DNA of 64,000 bases, taken from the NCBI GenBank assembly GCA_019843655.1, contig JACDQD010000005.1, positions 32,808,954-32,872,953 of the forward strand, in the 5' to 3' direction. This DNA is from Lethocerus indicus (lineage: Eukaryota; Arthropoda; Insecta; Hemiptera; Belostomatidae). The stretch's first letter is position 1. Each line of letters opens with the position of its first letter. The translations under genes and the position numbers were made by a program. The notes below the pieces were generated by a model. The model was not told the DNA's origin. It did no database searches and saw only the letters and a list, made by a program, of their open reading frames with translations. This document shows, one piece after another, positions 1 to 11,814 of this stretch.

Positions 1-2
1 AA

Positions 3-64
3 CGACACTTCTGATTCCAGCCGGATCCCGCTGGAATACGCCTGGAATATGGCCGGAAGTGTCG
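3..64. repeat. short inverted repeat (hairpin-forming)
   Basis: CGACACTTC at 3-11 is matched by its reverse complement GAAGTGTCG at 56-64, and ATTCCAG at 14-20 pairs with CTGGAAT at 31-37. The arms are perfect. It could be the end of a foldback element cut by the window edge; no other copy was noticed here. Confidence 0.5.
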
Positions 65-204
65 CCGGACGATATTTGGCGAGAGTTTCCGCTCTAGTCA
101 TTATTCGGCTTTCGGGGGGAGGGTCGTTCACCCTGCGACGGCTACGAAGGGGGGGGGGGCCCAGGGGGTAGAAATGGGGGGGGACACTGACACTGACTTG
201 TCAG

Positions 205-275
205 CGAATTAGTCAATTAAGCGCGACATAAGTAATTATGTATGCAAGCAATTATTTAGTTGCCAACCCGATAGT
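205..275 (-). mobile_element. mariner MITE (family B) terminal fragment
   Basis: The stretch GCAATTATTTAGTTGCCAAC is the reverse complement of the mariner-type end GTTGGCAACTAAATAATTGC that recurs many times in the window. Only one end is recognisable, so this is a truncated copy. Bases 276-515 hold no gene that I can see. Confidence 0.6.
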
Positions 276-535
276 TTGAACGGCGCGATTCGAAACATAC
301 TACTGGGGGGTGGGAGGCGACGAGAGCGAAGGATTTTCGAAATTTCCGACGCCACTTTTCCGGCAAATTTCGATTCCCCCTCTCAAGAGTACACCCAATA
401 TATGACCCAATAGAAGGAATTTTTTGAATTTTTTGAAATTTCCGTTATCCGTATTTCAGACTGGCGTTTTAATTAACTCGGATTTGAGAACAACAGAAGA
501 ATATTTCCCGCCGAAATGTTTATACGAATCTCGCC

Positions 536-775
536 TTATAGACCGGTTTGTATGGTTGGCGTTCAGACGGACGTAGATAGACCGGTTTCGGCCGCTCGCC
601 AAATCTTCAGTAGCGGTGTTGTTCAGTCACTGTTTGGGGGCCACTTTGTATGCACTGTCAGTGACGCAGTGACCGGGGTAAAAAAAAAACTGTGCCGACG
701 GTGACTGACGCCTGCCTGCCTACTGAAGATGGCGGACGGCCGAAACCGCGAAATCTACCGTATTCAGGACACAGC
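536..775. mobile_element. family A palindromic MITE, diverged copy
   Basis: The left half reads GACCGGTTTCGGCCGCTCGCC followed by TCTTCAGTAGCG and a TCAGTCACTGT block. The right half is its inverse (TACTGAAGATGG, GGCCGAAACC). The centre is partly lost. The short open frame across the left half is a by-product of the repeat. Confidence 0.65.
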
Positions 776-2596
776 GGAGAGCAGAAAAACAGGTTAAAGT
801 TGGACTGATCAGTGTTGGACGGGCCGGAAATGAGCTCTGCGCCTCACAACTGACAGATTTCAAGTTTCAAGTCCGAAACTCGGTTTCCAGTCGCGATCGC
901 CGTCGCGTTGAAAATTGTACATATTTTGATTCCGTACAAGGATTGAGAGGGAATATTGGAAGGGCATAAACTGGGGCCCTAAGGCCCTTGAAATCGGGCG
1001 CGTTTCGCGCGATCTAAGGTCCGATTTCGAGGTGCAGCGTTTTCGAAACTTCGTGGATTGTCTGCGCTAACAAAGATCCTCTGTGGAAGCGGTGGAGTTA
1101 TTTATTTTGCAACGGCGCGAAACTGTTCTGCCTCCTCCTATATCTCGGGAGCGTTGTGTCGTTCTCAAGGACAGAGGGAGGGAGAGAGAGAGAGAGAGAG
1201 AGGAGAGAGAGGAGAGAGAGAGAGAGATTTGACCCCATTGCAGACCCGTATCAGACACACACACTTCTCAAGTTCTCGCTTCCATAGACGGACCGTTGAA
1301 AAGTTTTCCTTTGACACAATAGGGCATAGTTACGTTCGCATAGTGCTAGACCGGTTTGAATTAGCGGCCGGCAATAGACAGGAATTACAGTCGCAATATT
1401 GCAATATTCAATAGTGTACAGTTGCAATATCGGACGTTTCGTCCGAACTGCGCCCCACGCGACACAATTTCACGATTCTATACGTATTTATACAGATTTT
1501 TTTTTCTTCTAACAATTCCGAACCCCCCGCCCTTTTAAAAGGTCCAACCAAAAAAAATACTCGGCGATCGGACGTTTCAAAACCGCGACTTCACGGGACA
1601 ACTTTCGTCTGCAGGGAAAAAACTACAAAATCTCAAAGCTGTTTTGGCCCAAAAGAAAAATTCCGATATAAATTTCCCCCGTTGTACGGAGGAAATTGTA
1701 AATACAATTTTTCAATAGGCTTCTCGCGTAAGAAAGTTCGTTTATTGGGAATTTTTCGGTGGAAAATGTCGCGGCGATATTCCCCGTACATTGAAATTTT
1801 AACCATTGAAATTTGCACTTCTTTCTCTCGCACGGTCCGTACGTTTATTTTCCCCCCCGTAGAGTCCCAAGACCGTCCTGAGTCTCCAGTCTGAAAAGAA
1901 TCGGACTCCCGAGACTCTGTCTTGAGAAGGAGATCAAAACTTAGAATATTAAAACTATTGGGAATGGAGCTATGGGCCAAGAAAACCGAAGTCCACCCTC
2001 ATCCAGAGATTCCAGTCAAAAGTCCTTCCTACCATCCTTTTGTGCTCCCCCCATGACCTGAACATACCCCCCGACAGTTGACGAAGTCCCTAAATCCCCC
2101 CGGTTCCCGAAGTTCCCACTCCCGCCTTTCCCCTCGTCCCAATCCACTCGTTCATCCCTTTCCCCTCTTACCCTTCCATTTTAAGCGGCTTAAACGCCGC
2201 CGGCAAAAGAGACACTATTTGTACCGATAACTATACGCAGTTGATTGTACCAAAAAAAAAAATGAAAGTTTATGGAGAGCCATCGGGCGGGTCGTTAAGT
2301 CCGGGAAGATGAAATAGCGGCCTCAGACTGGACCGGGAATTGGAACTTACGCGGGTGTTGGATGGTGTATGTTGGGGGCGGCGGGAGGCGGGGGCGGTTC
2401 GCCTGATGGTCGGGCCGCCCGGGGCCGACCGCCGCCCCCAACGCCCCCCTACGACATCCTCCGCCGCCTCCTCTCATCACTCTCCCTATACAAGACCGGC
2501 GGCTCCCTTTCGCCCCTCCTTTTGCCAATCAATTTCACCTGAAAACAACAAAAACCTCTATCACTAATTTGGCCCGTCGAAGGATGAGAGATACAA
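776..2596. other. no supported gene; (GA)n tract at ~1176-1227
   Basis: This interval has an interrupted (GA)n microsatellite near 1176-1227, a short (CA)n near 1256-1264 and homopolymer runs. A 115-codon minus-strand frame at 1633-1980 and GC-rich frames at 2295-2567 have no recognisable domain or splice context. Near 970-1030 there is a small hairpin-like motif (GGGGCCCTAAGGCCC). Confidence 0.6.
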
Positions 2597-2913
2597 TGGG
2601 TCGGCAACTAAATAATTGCGGAATTCATCGACAACAAGTGGCGTTGTACATATTTTCAAATACGTCAACATCTACGCTACAGATAAGATACATTCGGCTT
2701 CTCTGCAATATTGAATAATCAATAATGGCCTTTATTCGGTCATCGTCTTTTAATGAAAAATACTTTGAGTAATTTTGATACCGAAAGGTTCACAGAAAGG
2801 ACCAAATAAATATAATAACGTCACGTAGAATCTTATCTACGATCTAAAGATGTTGGCGCACTTCAAAAAAATACTTGTTGGTGAATTCCCCAATTATTTA
2901 GTTGGCGAAGAAC
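2597..2913 (+). mobile_element. mariner MITE, family B, long subtype, near full length
   Basis: The left end is GGGTCGGCAACTAAATAATTG and the right end carries CAATTATTTAGTTGGC, so the two ends are inverted repeats of the mariner type. The subterminal block contains ACAACAAGTGGCGTTGTAC, also seen near 36.1, 39.5 and 60.5 kb. The interior is AT-rich and has no transposase frame. It is therefore non-autonomous and needs a mariner transposase from elsewhere. Confidence 0.75.
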
Positions 2914-3618
2914 CGATTGGAGAAAAAGTTGATTTTGACTTATGAATGTAATTGTGTCCAGGTTGGGGAAGTTTACAATTTTATTAGGCTCAACAATCGA
3001 CTACCGAAGTACCCTCTGACCGGACGTATAGGAGCCAAACAGGGGTAAAATACCTAAATTTTCGTTATGGATGAGCGGGAGGTTTACCGGAATTGAATTC
3101 GTCAACGTCCACCCCCAAATTGGTTCGAAACAGCGGGACTTGGACAAGTGATCAAGGGTTGGAGAGGTTGGATATCGTCTCTTGGAGTCTTCTGGAAGAA
3201 GACCGGATGGATGGAAGAGGACACGATGGAACAAGGGACTGGATGGACAATAGGAACGGACGAAGTACTGAGGGCGAGGAATGCTCCCTTTGGACGGACA
3301 GAAAACGGAAATTCTAGGGCTCTTTCTGGGGGTGCAGGGGGTTTGGGAATTGAACCTTTAAAAACCCACGGGGGTGGACGTCAGGAAGGAATGCGGGCCC
3401 CAACGCCGACTTCTCCCCAAACCTAAATTCGGTTTTATAGCCCACTTTACGGCGTCTATAAAAGTGTAGAACAAAAAAAAAAAATGCGAAGAATATTTAA
3501 CAGTTCAATACGAACGTCGGACACGTGTCCGTTCGGACGAAACTGAACGAAACAACCCTTAGTTGCGCTTGACCGCTGAGTTATACCGCGGGTACCGCAG
3601 CGTGAAAATGTCGCGCAA

Positions 3619-3829
3619 ATGAACCTATTTAATAGATACAAATGTCCACAAAGAGCTTACGGACTTGAACTGACAGAATACACGAAGCACCAAGTAGAAA
3701 GTACAGGAAAATACAATAGAATTTCGCTCCCGAAATGTACTAGTCCTACTGCTCGAACTGCAGAAATTGGGGTAAAATCAGTAATTTTGATATCAATAAC
3801 AGCTCTGATGAGGGGAATCATCGGCCCGA

Positions 3830-3830
<1 letters not shown>
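3619..3830 (+). CDS. unrecognised open frame, very uncertain
   Basis: About 70 open codons run from ATG into a TA microsatellite. The composition is mixed and protein-like (for example YTKHQVESTGKYNRISLPK), and an acceptor-like ACAG lies inside at about 3679. No domain was recognised and no donor site is evident. It may be a chance frame. The flanking 2914-3618 holds no other gene that I can support. Confidence 0.12.

Positions 3831-3833
<3 letters not shown>

Positions 3834-3881
<48 letters not shown>
3834..3881. repeat. (TA)n microsatellite
   Basis: About 24 TA units directly abut the left end of the following mariner MITE. Mariner elements target TA, so insertion into or expansion at the target site is a natural explanation. 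Confidence 0.95.
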
Positions 3882-3883
<2 letters not shown>

Positions 3884-4050
3884 TGTCGGCAACTAAGTCA
3901 TTGCGGATTTCGTCGCAGGTTGTCTGTATTTTTACGCACGTTTACATCCCTTCAAACCTGTCTATAGAGTATATTCTGAGAGATGTTTATTACGACGTGC
4001 GTACCAAAAATTACAGTAAGGGCGCGCGCAATTATTTAATTGCCAACCGA
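3882..4050 (+). mobile_element. mariner MITE, family B, ~170 bp
   Basis: The left end is GGTGTCGGCAACTAAGTCATT and the right end is GCAATTATTTAATTGCCAACC. The middle carries CTTCAAACCTGTCTATAGAGTATATTC, shown here in part, with no TA expansion. Other copies have a long TA run at exactly this central site (37.5, 37.8 and 44.3 kb). No coding capacity. Confidence 0.8.
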
Positions 4051-4502
<452 letters not shown>

Positions 4503-4636
4503 GTACGGGCGAACAGCGTCAGACCCGCTATTTTTATCACACGTCCGGATATTTATACTACCAATTGTATTCGCTCAACATACTAAGTTTTATTAATAGA
4601 CCTCGATCCGCCCCTTTCTCACTCTCTCTCTCTCTC

Positions 4637-5152
4637 CCGCCAATCGACAGGATCCCGCAGGAACTCAGTCACTGATAATTAAATTTCAAGGTGGAAGCAA
4701 AAATACCCTTTCCGGACCCGGGAAAAATAGCGTAGAATCAGAGCAAAAACCCTTCCAAGGCGGAGCCAGGAATCTGGGAAAAATCCGGACACTCCCGCCA
4801 ATCGACAGGATCCCAAGGGGAAGTCAGTCACTGATAATTAAATTTCAAGGTGGAAGTAAAAAATACCCTTTCCGGACACGGGAAAAATAGCGTAGGGGTT
4901 AGAGAAAAACCCTTCCATCGGGGAGCCAGGAACCTGGGGAAAAATCCGGGACACTCCCGCCTATCGACAGGATCCCAAGGGGAAGTCAGTCACTGATAAT
5001 TAAATTTCAAGGTGGAAGCCAAAAATACCCTTCCCGAAGACGGGAAAAATAGTGTAGGATTAGAGCAAAACCCTTCCAAGGCGGAGCCAGGAATCTGGGT
5101 AAAAATCCGGGACACTCCTGCCAATCGACTGGATCCCAACGGGAAGTCAGTC
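4637..5152 (+). repeat. family I satellite, ~160-bp unit, first block (~3.2 copies)
   Basis: CACTGATAATTAAATTTC recurs at 4670, 4829 and 4991, giving spacings of 159 and 162 bp. Each unit has GGTGGAAGC, ATACCCTTCC, CACGGGAAAAATAGCGTAGG, AACCCTTCCA and CGCCAATCGACAGGATCCC in the same order. The array stops within a unit at about 5150, just after GTCAGTC. Confidence 0.93.
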
Positions 5153-6121
5153 GCGTTTCCTACTTTTCAAATGTGGAATTTCTGGACTGAGGATAAACTA
5201 CAGTTTATCTCTGTCACCGAAAAGTGGGAAAAACGCCGTCTACGATAAGAGACACCTCCGGATACTCCGGACGGTCAAAACGGTCCTGGAGGATCTGTCA
5301 TTTCACCAATTCCGTTCAACCCGTCGTTAAGTGGACACTGCCCGGCGTTTACTACGAACTCCCTTCAGTAATTAATGGCGTCGTAATTAATGCGATTGTT
5401 ATCCTCCGTCCGGGTTCTATAAGCGGTTACTTACGTCGTCCCTATAAAGTCCGGGGGCTCCACAACCCCTCTAATAACAATATTATTGCCTCTATAATAT
5501 AAAATCCGTGATATTATCTCGCGCTCTAATATTATATGGTATCGATTGCGGGCTTTATTCGAACGCGGAACGGTTCGAAACTGGCGTTCTTTGTTCGAGG
5601 ATCGATCTGCAGAATATATATTGCTTCGAAGGGTATTTTTCGAATTGATCGCAACGACTTAATCGCCGGCCCGATACTTCGTTTTCTGCCGGCTTAAAGT
5701 GTCCAGCCGGCGGATACTGTTCGTAGAGCGATAAGTTGCTCTCGAACGAACGCCCTGAGACTACGAGGGGTGGCGGTGGCCGGCGTTCGATCGCCGACCT
5801 TGAGCTTGACCGGTTTCGGTTTAACGCCGCGGCGCGTACCGCCCAGTCGATACAACAAGTCGGCTACCACACGTCCCATAAACGCCGTTTTATAATAAAT
5901 TTTACGGCGGACGGCCCATCCAGTCCGAAGGGGGAGCCGAACCCGGTGTATCCCCCGGAGAAGAGGGAGGTATTGGGGGGCGGTTTTCCCTCTCGGTATA
6001 CACTCCACCGTAGACGGGGAGGGATGAACGCGTCGGCGGACGGACTTGAACTAAGTTCAAAGCTCGAGTAGCTTGCGATAAAAGTTGTCGAACGCCGGAG
6101 ACGGTCCCGCGAGGAAACGGG
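5153..6121. other. non-satellite segment splitting the 160-bp array
   Basis: About 970 bp with no similarity to the satellite unit lie between two blocks of it. GC content is higher in its right half and several GC-rich frames overlap at 5694-6280, but none is recognisable. I could not find clear terminal repeats or a target duplication. It may be an insertion, or unique DNA between two independent arrays. Confidence 0.6.
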
Positions 6122-7447
6122 GGAAAAAAATACCCTTCCCGAAGACGGGAAATATAGCGTAGGATTAGAGCAAAAACCCTTCCACAGCGGAGCCGGGAAT
6201 TTGGTGAAAATATCCGGGACACTCCCGCCAAATCGACAGGATCCCAACAGGAAGTCATTAAATTTCAAGGTGGAAGCCAAAAATACACTTCCCGAACACG
6301 GGAAAAATAGCGTAGTATTAGAGGAAAAACCCCTTCCACCACGGAGCCAGGAACCTGGGGAAGAATCCGGGACATTCCTGCCAATCGAGAGAATCCCGCA
6401 GGAAGTCAGTCACTGATAATTAAATTTCAAGGTGGAAGCAAAAAATACCCTTCCCGAACACGGGAAAAATAGCGTAGGATTAGAGCAAAAACCCTTCCAA
6501 GGTGGAGCCGGGAACCTGGGAAAATATCCGGGACACTCCCGCCAATCGACAGGATCCCAACAGGAAGTCATTAAATTTCAAGGTGGAAGCCAAAAATACC
6601 CTTCCCGAAGACGGGAAAAATAGCGTAGGATTAGAGGAAAAACCCTTCCACAGCGGAGCCGGGAACCTGGGTAAAAATCCGGGATACTCCCGCCAATCGA
6701 CAGGATCCAGCAGGAAGTCAGTCACTGATAATTAAATTTCAAGGTGGAAGCAAAAAATACCCTTCCCGAACACGGGAAAAATAGCTTAGGATTAGAGCAA
6801 AAACCCTTTCACCGCGAGAGCCAGGAAGTTGGTGAAAATATCCGGGATACTCTCGCCAATCGACAGGATCCCGCAGGAAGTCAGTCACTGATAATTAAAT
6901 TTCAAGGTGGAAGCAAAAAATACCCTTCCGGACACGGGAAAAATAGCGTAGGATTAGAGCAAAAACCCTTCCACCGGGGAGCCAGGAACCTGGTGAAAAT
7001 ATCCGGGACACTCCCGCCAATCGACAGGATCCCAACAGGAAGTCATTAAATTTCAAGGTGGAAGCCAAAAATACCCTTCCCGAACACGGGAAAAATAGCG
7101 TAGGATTAGAGCAAAAACCCTTTCACCGCGAGAGCCAGGAAGTTGTTGAAAATATCCGGGATACTCTCGCCAATCGACAGGATCCCCAGGAAGTCGGTCA
7201 CTGATAATTAAATTTCAAGGTGGAAGCAAAATACCCTTCCCGAATACGGGAAAATAGCGTAGGATTAGAGCAAAAACCCTTCCAAGGTGGAGCCAGGTAC
7301 CTGGGGAATAATCCGGGACACTCCCGCCAATCGACAGGATCCCGCAGGAAGTCAGTCACTGATAATTAAATTTCAAGGTGGAAGCAAAAAATACCCTTCC
7401 CGAACACGGGAAAAATAGCGGAAAAGCGGGGGAAAATAGCGGAAAAC
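6122..7447 (+). repeat. family I satellite, second block (~8 copies)
   Basis: This is the same ~160-bp unit as at 4637-5152 and in the same orientation. Some units read CAGGAAGTCATTAAATTTC, lacking the CACTGATAA block, so at least two unit variants alternate. The right edge degenerates into short GCGGAAAA repeats at about 7415-7447. Frames across it repeat the same peptide and are not genes. Confidence 0.93.
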
Positions 7448-7648
7448 CTCCGTTGCGATCCAACCCTTAAAGCAGTCACTTAATTCAAAAGTGTAGTACC
7501 ACAATAGGTAATGGGGGGGGGGATGATTCGTCCGATACAGAAATTTTCAAAAAAATAGTCGCACGACCGGATTCGTTACTGATATTGGCGAGAGGCAGAA
7601 ACTGCGGATTGGCCGTCGAACGGTGGAAACGACACGGAAATTTTTCGA

Positions 7649-7747
7649 TTACACGAATTGAGCTTTAAACTGAATTTTTATATTCGCGATTTCGTCTCGT
7701 CCGAGATCGAAAATGACGGAAGGTTTATACGCGTCAGTGACAATTTT
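7649..7747 (-). CDS. candidate terminal exon of a minus-strand gene, unknown product
   Basis: On the minus strand a long pyrimidine run and TGTGCAG (acceptor AG at 7748-7749) precede 32 open codons and a TAA stop. The peptide starts KIVTDAYKPSVIFDLGRD and is well mixed in composition. The frame shown needs phase 0 at the acceptor. Read from the exon at 7865-8008, that phase is met only through a 22-bp exon at 7777-7798, which leaves an implausibly short 29-bp intron, so the join is uncertain. No AATAAA was noticed close downstream. Product not recognised. Confidence 0.3.
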   Translation of the reverse strand, partial: KIVTDAYKPSVIFDLGRDEIANIKIQFKAQFV

Positions 7748-7864
7748 CTGCACAAAAAAAAAAAAATGACGTGTACCGTGCATCTGACAGTAGTAACACT
7801 GCAGTAACTTTCCAACTGTATTATAATAAAACGATATTGAGAATATAATGAGATATTTACTTAC

Positions 7865-8008
7865 GTGTGCCGGTCGCCGATGGATCTTCCTGCGTTTTCC
7901 CCATTCCGCGTTTTATTAAGAGCACTTATTTTAACGTATCCATTTTCATTTTCTCTTTTTTCTCTTTCTCTCTCGCCATCTCTCATTTTTTTTGTCCCGC
8001 GAATCACA
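7865..8008 (-). CDS. candidate exon of a minus-strand gene, unknown product
   Basis: On the minus strand ATTACTGCAG at the 5' edge (acceptor AG at 8009-8010) is followed by 144 bp with one open frame, ending in CACAC and a perfect donor GTAAGT at 7859-7864. The frame has phase 2 on both sides. The peptide has a charged RE/K-rich part, then NGYVKISALNKTRNGENAG and SIGDRHT. An in-frame ATG at 7984-7986 has A at -3, so this could also be a first coding exon. The next acceptor-like site on the same strand, TTACTGCAG at 7799, repeats the same context. The product is not recognised. Confidence 0.4.
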
Positions 8009-8090
8009 CTGCAGTAATTTATTATTTACAACCAAACCAAATTAAACAGCATCGGCTACCGGCACACCGTCAACAAATTATGTACACTGG

Positions 8091-8433
8091 ATACTGGACA
8101 CTTAGTTATATATATATATATATATTTTTTTTTTTTCATTGCAATCAGTGAATTGATTACTATCGCCACTTTGTGCAGAACAACTTTCGTGATGGTGATC
8201 TCCGTCTTCATCAGTAGCGTTCGCCGAAAACGGTTCGACCGGGGGGGGGGTGAGCTTTCTGAATTTTTCCGAACGAGGTCCGGAATATTTTCAATCGACA
8301 CACAAGTTCCATTTTCCGAGGGTGTAATAATCAACGACAGAGGGAGAGGGCGAGTATCAGGAATACTGAAAATGGGCGCCGTCGGAAAAAATTTTCCCGC
8401 GCGAAATCGGGTACCACTTTTCGCAGTATACAA
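8091..8433 (-). CDS. possible minus-strand exon, frame ambiguous
   Basis: Two minus-strand frames overlap here. One reads an acidic stretch SANATDEDGDHHHESCSAQ; the other reads NGTCVSIENIPDLVRKNSES. Both are mixed and protein-like but neither has a complete set of splice sites. A donor-like ATA|GTAATC lies at about 8159. The phase of neither frame fits the exon at 7865-8008 by direct joining. A plus-strand frame over the same bases is also open, which lowers confidence. A TA/T run lies at ~8105-8138. Confidence 0.18.
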
Positions 8434-9253
8434 TTTATTTTACGGGCGGAAAATCTGTCGGAAAGTCTGTCCCCGAAACTCAGTTTCGGCCGGGGAAAAA
8501 CCGACGCTGGCAATTGGGAAAAATTTCACTCTTCGAATGGACCGTCGAATTCGGAAAACACACGAAACCGGGCGTAAATTTTCGGCCGAAAAAATTTCCG
8601 TATTTCCCTCGGGGGAAAAGTAGAACTGCTGCGAGTTTTTTCGAGAGGCGGGATAGTTCGAGGTTTCGGTCGTCTCAGGTCGCCCCCCCCCCCAGGCGGG
8701 CTTTCGGGGTCGAACTTTGACCCTGGCGGCCCGGCTAAGGGGTGGCGGGGGGTGAGGGGGGGGGTCAACGGGGCGAATACAGGAGTAAAATGAGCGATTT
8801 TTCTGTAAAGCTATTAGTGAGAGAGAGAGAGGAGAGGCGGGGGTTGGATTGGAGAGTGTGGAGGGAATGACCGGCCGGGGGTGGGAGGGTGGAGGGGTTA
8901 TTTCGTACTGCGCTGGACGGGGTCGACGACACTCTCTCGGTTATGGTTAAGGGGTGGGGGCGCCGTTTCTTCCGCACGAAGAATCATAGCCACTCTACCG
9001 GGGGGGGGTTACCTCAGGATTTTTTTTTTGTCACAAAACTCTCCGCGTATACCTTCGCGTAATTAGGCGACGGTGGGGGCGGCCCGCCTAAGGTGACGTG
9101 GCCGCCGCCTCCTCCCCAGGTCGGCGTAAATCCTGGTACGGCCCCCCATCCCTCAACTACACACGCACTGTTTTGAACCGCGGCCAAAGGCATTTTTCCC
9201 CGCTCACCCGACCTCCTTTCTACTACGACGCGAGCTTTAAAATAGATTATCCG
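8434..9253. other. unannotated G-rich region
   Basis: The interval contains runs of 8-10 G or C (near 8682, 8758 and 9001), a short GA run near 8819 and no supported gene. Confidence 0.6.
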
Positions 9254-9272
9254 CATATATATATATATATAG
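9254..9272. repeat. (TA)n microsatellite
   Basis: A short perfect TA run following CCGCA. Confidence 0.9.
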
Positions 9273-9437
9273 GAGATAGTGTTTTTCGGTCGCTCCCGGT
9301 TGGCAGTAGATGTCGGGTGTGTCTGCGGTTGTGCTGCTGAAGTGTACTCACGGTATACGAGGGAGAACCGGGCCGTGGGGCAGCAGGGGGGGCGGCGGCC
9401 GTACGGACGACAGACGGATGGGAGGGATGACGACTTC

Positions 9438-9454
9438 GGAGAGAGAGAGAGAGT

Positions 9455-9485
<31 letters not shown>

Positions 9486-9508
9486 AGTGTGTGTGTGTGT
9501 GTGTGTGT
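9438..9508. repeat. compound (GA)n/(GTGA)n/(GT)n microsatellite
   Basis: GA units pass into GTGAGA and then into about ten GT units. From 9509 to 10206 the DNA is C-rich with no supported gene. Confidence 0.95.
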
Positions 9509-10206
9509 CTGTGGGGGAGGGGGGACGCGAGCTCCTCTGCGCTGATGCCGTCTGCCCGCCACCGGCTACTAGACTGGACTGGTCCAGTGGGGGCAACCAG
9601 GGGCCCCTTCCCCCACCAGCCCTCACCGCCGACAGGCCTGCCAACACTGTGCACGGTACACGTGAGGGGGCCCCGCTCGATAATCCGACCTTGGACCCCA
9701 CCCCCCACCACCACCACCCACACAGTTCTCTCCTCGCGACACCGTCGTACTTCCCCAAAACCCGCCCCCACCCCGTCAAAATATTGACAATCTGAGCCGA
9801 AAATTTCTCCACACTTACCCTTACCTCCCTCGTGGCCGACACTTCAGAAATTCTCTACGGCCCCGTAGTCCCACCCCTCAAAGCTGGGGCACTTTGTGTG
9901 CCGGGGAGGATTTTCGTTAACCCAGACATAAGGTTGGACCGCCTGGCGGGCGGCTAGACGGCCCAGGCCGGGGCCGCGGCAGGCCACCACCCCTCCCCAA
10001 ACCGCCCCCACAAGAGCAGTTTCCGGCCCCGCCGACAGATAGCGACAGCCTCGCCGCCACAATTTGGTCTCCCGCCAATTCCATCGACAGTCCGCCTTAC
10101 GCCTTTCACATTTCTCTGACGTTTCTCCTGCCCCCTCCGATCGTCCTTTTTCAATAACCCTATTAATAGTCCTACAATACGATCGCGTCAACCGAATCTG
10201 GAACTG

Positions 10207-10381
<175 letters not shown>

Positions 10382-10708
10382 TGAAATTGTATGAGAGAGA
10401 ACATTTGAATGAAAATGTTCGACCAGTTTCATTTTCGAAAATGCTCTCGGAACCCCAAAATCCGCACCGAACAGCGGCACGTTCAGGATGAGTTCGTTTT
10501 TCGTTTTCGTGGGCCCCAAAAAAAGCGGCAATTTTGACGATTGACATAGCCATTTTCGCATATTTTCGTACCAAATTTTCGAACCGTGGCCGGCGAAATT
10601 TCATTATTTTTTAAATATATTTTTCAACAACTAAAACGCGTCGCTCTATCCCCCAAACCCTAAACTATCGGCTGCCGAACTGTTTTTTTTTTTTTAATAC
10701 AAATGCAA
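10382..10708. other. unannotated unique DNA
   Basis: Unique-looking AT-balanced sequence with no recognisable gene. Confidence 0.5.
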
Positions 10709-10757
10709 ATTAATTGCGGCAAATTCAAATCTCGCGTTAATTTTAGGACACCCTATA
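10709..10757 (-). mobile_element. family C MITE terminus (solo)
   Basis: AATTCAAATCTCGCGTTAATTTTAGGACACCCTATA (quoted here only as its ends AATTCAAATCTCGCG and GGACACCCTATA) matches the ends of the complete copies at 34.3 and 53.5 kb. No partner end was found nearby. GTTGGA-type repeats at ~10812-10860 and (ACA)n at ~10902-10935 follow. Confidence 0.55.
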
Positions 10758-11463
10758 TAAATATATATTTTTTTCGATATGTACGTCCGTCTCAGTGCGG
10801 ATCGAGCGGTGGAGTTGGTGTTGGAGTTAGTTGGAGTTGGAATTGGTGGTGGTGGTGGGGGAAGCCCGTCACAACAGGGCCGTTGACTCAGTCACCCCTC
10901 AACTACAACAACAACAACATCCCTACAACAACAACAGTACATTGTAACAACAGCTACAGACATTGCCTAAGAGTGTCGTTGTACTATTTAATTTTGTTGT
11001 AAATCCGATTGCAACTAAATTACGCTGAGCGCTATTCGGGGTAATGATAAATTCCGCCGCCCTTCGGACTCTTCAACCCCCTGCCCTCCTGCCAATCGGG
11101 AGTAAAAACGAAGTCGTATAAAATCGGTTAATTATGAGGGGAAAAAACTAAATTTTCGAGCTTTTATTCCCATCTGTATCTGGACAAATTAATAAATAAA
11201 AAGATGAAAAGTACGGCCGGGCGAAATGCCATTTTATCCCTTATTATTCCTGTAGCCTGCAAAGTAAAAACTCCCTTAACGGCTCTACGAATCTAATATA
11301 CACATCTAATGTAATAGAAAACAAATAGATTAATATATACGTATATGTGAGCACCGACAAATACATAGGACGGTAACCACGTGGCCGGGAGAGATGGTAT
11401 TATTATTGGCCCTTATATTTCCTGCAGGGCCCAAAGGGCCGTGACAGAAAAGGGCCGTGATAC

Positions 11464-11715
11464 TACAAGCGTTTTTGGACCTTATTATTCGAGGTAAGGT
11501 CGAAATTGCCTCAACGGCTTAAAATCTGATATCTATATATATATATATATATATAATACGGCGGTACATAAAAAAAAAAATTGATAAAAATTCCCGTTTT
11601 CCCTTCAATGCAGTAGAAAAATGGAAGGGACGAACGCGATTTTGGACCTTATTCCTGGAGGCCGTAAGGTCGAAATTTCCTTCATAAGGTTCAAATTCTA
11701 GCACGTATCTGATAC
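11464..11715 (+). repeat. family K dispersed repeat, two tandem copies
   Basis: GCGTTTTTGGACCTTATT at about 11468 and GCGATTTTGGACCTTATTCC at about 11635 begin two related segments that both continue with GTAAGGTCGAAATT. A third copy lies inverted at 38.73 kb. A (TA)n run at about 11530-11554 lies inside the first. The family is unclassified. The preceding 10950-11463 holds no supported gene. Confidence 0.6.
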
Positions 11716-11735
11716 TATACTATAGTACTTAAATG

Positions 11736-11737
<2 letters not shown>

Positions 11738-11787
<50 letters not shown>
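11738..11787. repeat. (TA)n microsatellite
   Basis: About 25 TA units. Confidence 0.95.
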
Positions 11788-11790
<3 letters not shown>

Positions 11791-11814
11791 TTGTATCTAT
11801 ATACCTAAACACAG

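Noticed and set aside
8153..8623. 156-codon plus-strand frame
   Set aside because: Several frames on both strands are open here and the plus frame has no recognisable motif; the minus-strand reading has better composition.
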